From positions 1 through 5,804 of the forward strand of contig DATHHS010000061.1 of assembly GCA_035317085.1 (NCBI GenBank): a stretch of DNA of 5,804 nt, written 5' to 3'. Position numbers and translations under genes: made by a program. Under the pieces are notes generated by a model. It was not told where the DNA came from and ran no database searches. It worked only from the letters and a program-made list of their open reading frames with translations. Below are positions 5,335 through 5,804 of the stretch, piece after piece (within the stretch, counting starts at the first letter, position 1; each line of letters begins with the position of its first letter). Origin of the DNA: VBDM01 sp035317085 (GTDB lineage Bacteria; Pseudomonadota; Gammaproteobacteria; Burkholderiales; SG8-39).

Positions 5335-5775
5335 TCATTCACTTTTCTCCGGCGACTTCGCTTCGCCCTTGCCCGCCCTCTTCGGTATCCGAATGTACCG
5401 GTCCATGCTGCGAACGAGGTGGTGAAGCATCATCATCGATTCGTCATCCCCTGGCCCGCCCATCATCTCGCCCATGGGACCGTGAAGGGTAATCTTGATG
5501 GTGTTCTCAATGGTCCTGCGCGCACGCTCAATCGCCTTTGGATTTTCGCTTTCGATTGCGCGATAAAGATGGAGGCCGAGTTCGTACAGCCACGGATAGT
5601 CGTCTCTGAGCATGCTGAACATCATAAGGACCGGCAGACCAGCATGGTCCGGCGACTCTCTGAACATCGGGTGATGAAACATTTCCTCGAACATCATTGG
5701 ATGAAACCGGCGACCCTTTCGCATCCGTCGCATGCGGGAGTCGTTGCCAAGCTCGCTGGCAACGCGATCCGGCAT
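5335..5775 (-). CDS. Met-rich hypothetical protein in a gene cassette; 5' end uncertain
   Basis: I do not recognise this protein. From the ATG at 5775 it has 146 residues, 17 of them methionine and 8 histidine, concentrated in FHPMMFEEMFHHPMF (about 24-38) and GPMGEMMGGPGDDESMMMLHH (about 99-119). A more ordinary helical segment (YPWLYELGLHLYRAIESENP, about 60-79) lies between, and the tail is charged (KRAGKGEAKSPEKSE). There is no signal peptide or membrane segment. The Met/His clusters could bind soft metals, but nothing proves it. The ATG has no good ribosome binding site and the frame stays open upstream to the window edge (EEIKVLVRD before the Met), so the true start may lie beyond 5804. 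The TGA stop is 4 nt before the R'' of the attC-like site at 5235-5330, which marks it as the most upstream visible cassette. Confidence 0.66.
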   Translation of the reverse strand: MPDRVASELGNDSRMRRMRKGRRFHPMMFEEMFHHPMFRESPDHAGLPVLMMFSMLRDDYPWLYELGLHLYRAIESENPKAIERARRTIENTIKITLHGPMGEMMGGPGDDESMMMLHHLVRSMDRYIRIPKRAGKGEAKSPEKSE

Positions 5776-5804
5776 GTCCCGAACTAGTACCTTTATTTCC
5801 TCGA

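Larger units (their letters stand above)
3098..5804 (-). mobile_element. Distal part of an integron gene-cassette array (or integrase-less attC cluster)
   Basis: Four compact genes of unknown or weakly assigned function are all on the minus strand and separated by attC-like palindromes at 3861-3932, 4230-4316 and 5235-5330. Starts fall 9, 3 and 11 nt after the preceding R' core and stops 27, 13 and 4 nt before the next R''. Using the usual crossover point, G^TT, cassette lengths would be about 770 bp (HEPN-like), 369 bp (small membrane protein) and 1005 bp (membrane/coiled-coil protein). The stretch is more AT-rich than the adjoining transport operon. No integrase or attI is in the window. 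Cassette polarity places them, if they exist, beyond the right edge. The alternative is an orphan cluster of attC sites lacking an integrase. Confidence 0.72.

Noticed and set aside
1..5804. tRNA, rRNA, CRISPR array, IS transposase or integrase
   Set aside because: I saw no cloverleaf, no regularly spaced direct repeats, no transposase or tyrosine-recombinase motifs in any convincing frame.

Overview
The window looks like chromosomal DNA from a GC-rich proteobacterium, probably a betaproteobacterium of the Burkholderiales type. This rests on high GC, strong AGGAGG ribosome binding sites and the style of the periplasmic binding protein. The species cannot be fixed from the sequence. Every gene I accept reads on the minus strand, so transcription runs from high to low coordinates.

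Region 1 (about 1-3060) is ordinary chromosome with a catabolism or uptake theme. In reading order it holds an MBL-fold metallohydrolase of the N-acyl-homoserine-lactonase-like type, a secreted GlcG/HbpS (DUF336) family protein, a branched-chain-amino-acid-type (LivK) periplasmic binding protein, and the first 80 codons of a LivH-type permease that runs off the left edge. A clear Rho-independent terminator or attenuator lies between the binding protein and the permease. It probably lets the binding protein be made in excess over the membrane components. The transported substrate cannot be read from the sequence; a small organic or aromatic acid is as likely as an amino acid.

Region 2 (about 3098-5804) differs. 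Base composition is visibly more AT-rich, codon use is mixed, and the four compact genes are not recognisable housekeeping genes. They are a HEPN-like protein with an R-x4-H motif, an 88-residue membrane protein, a three-helix membrane protein with a coiled-coil tail, and a Met-rich soluble protein whose 5' end may lie beyond the right edge. The three gaps between them each hold an imperfect palindrome with the layout of an integron attC site (R''-L''-loop-L'-R'), all in the same orientation as the genes. The middle site (4230-4316) is close to canonical; the outer two have a mutated R' core. Gene starts fall 3-11 nt after one core and stops 4-27 nt before the next, the packing expected of gene cassettes. 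I therefore read the right half as the distal end of an integron cassette array, or an integrase-less attC cluster. No integrase is visible. From cassette polarity, intI and attI would lie beyond position 5804.

The junction with the chromosome lies just after the HEPN-like gene. The stop codon of that gene sits inside an R''-like GTCTAAC, but no matching R' follows before the MBL gene starts. A perfect 10-bp inverted repeat spans the same place. The two halves look functionally unrelated: a transport/catabolic operon beside an array of cassettes of unknown function, at least one of which (HEPN) resembles toxin or defence RNases.
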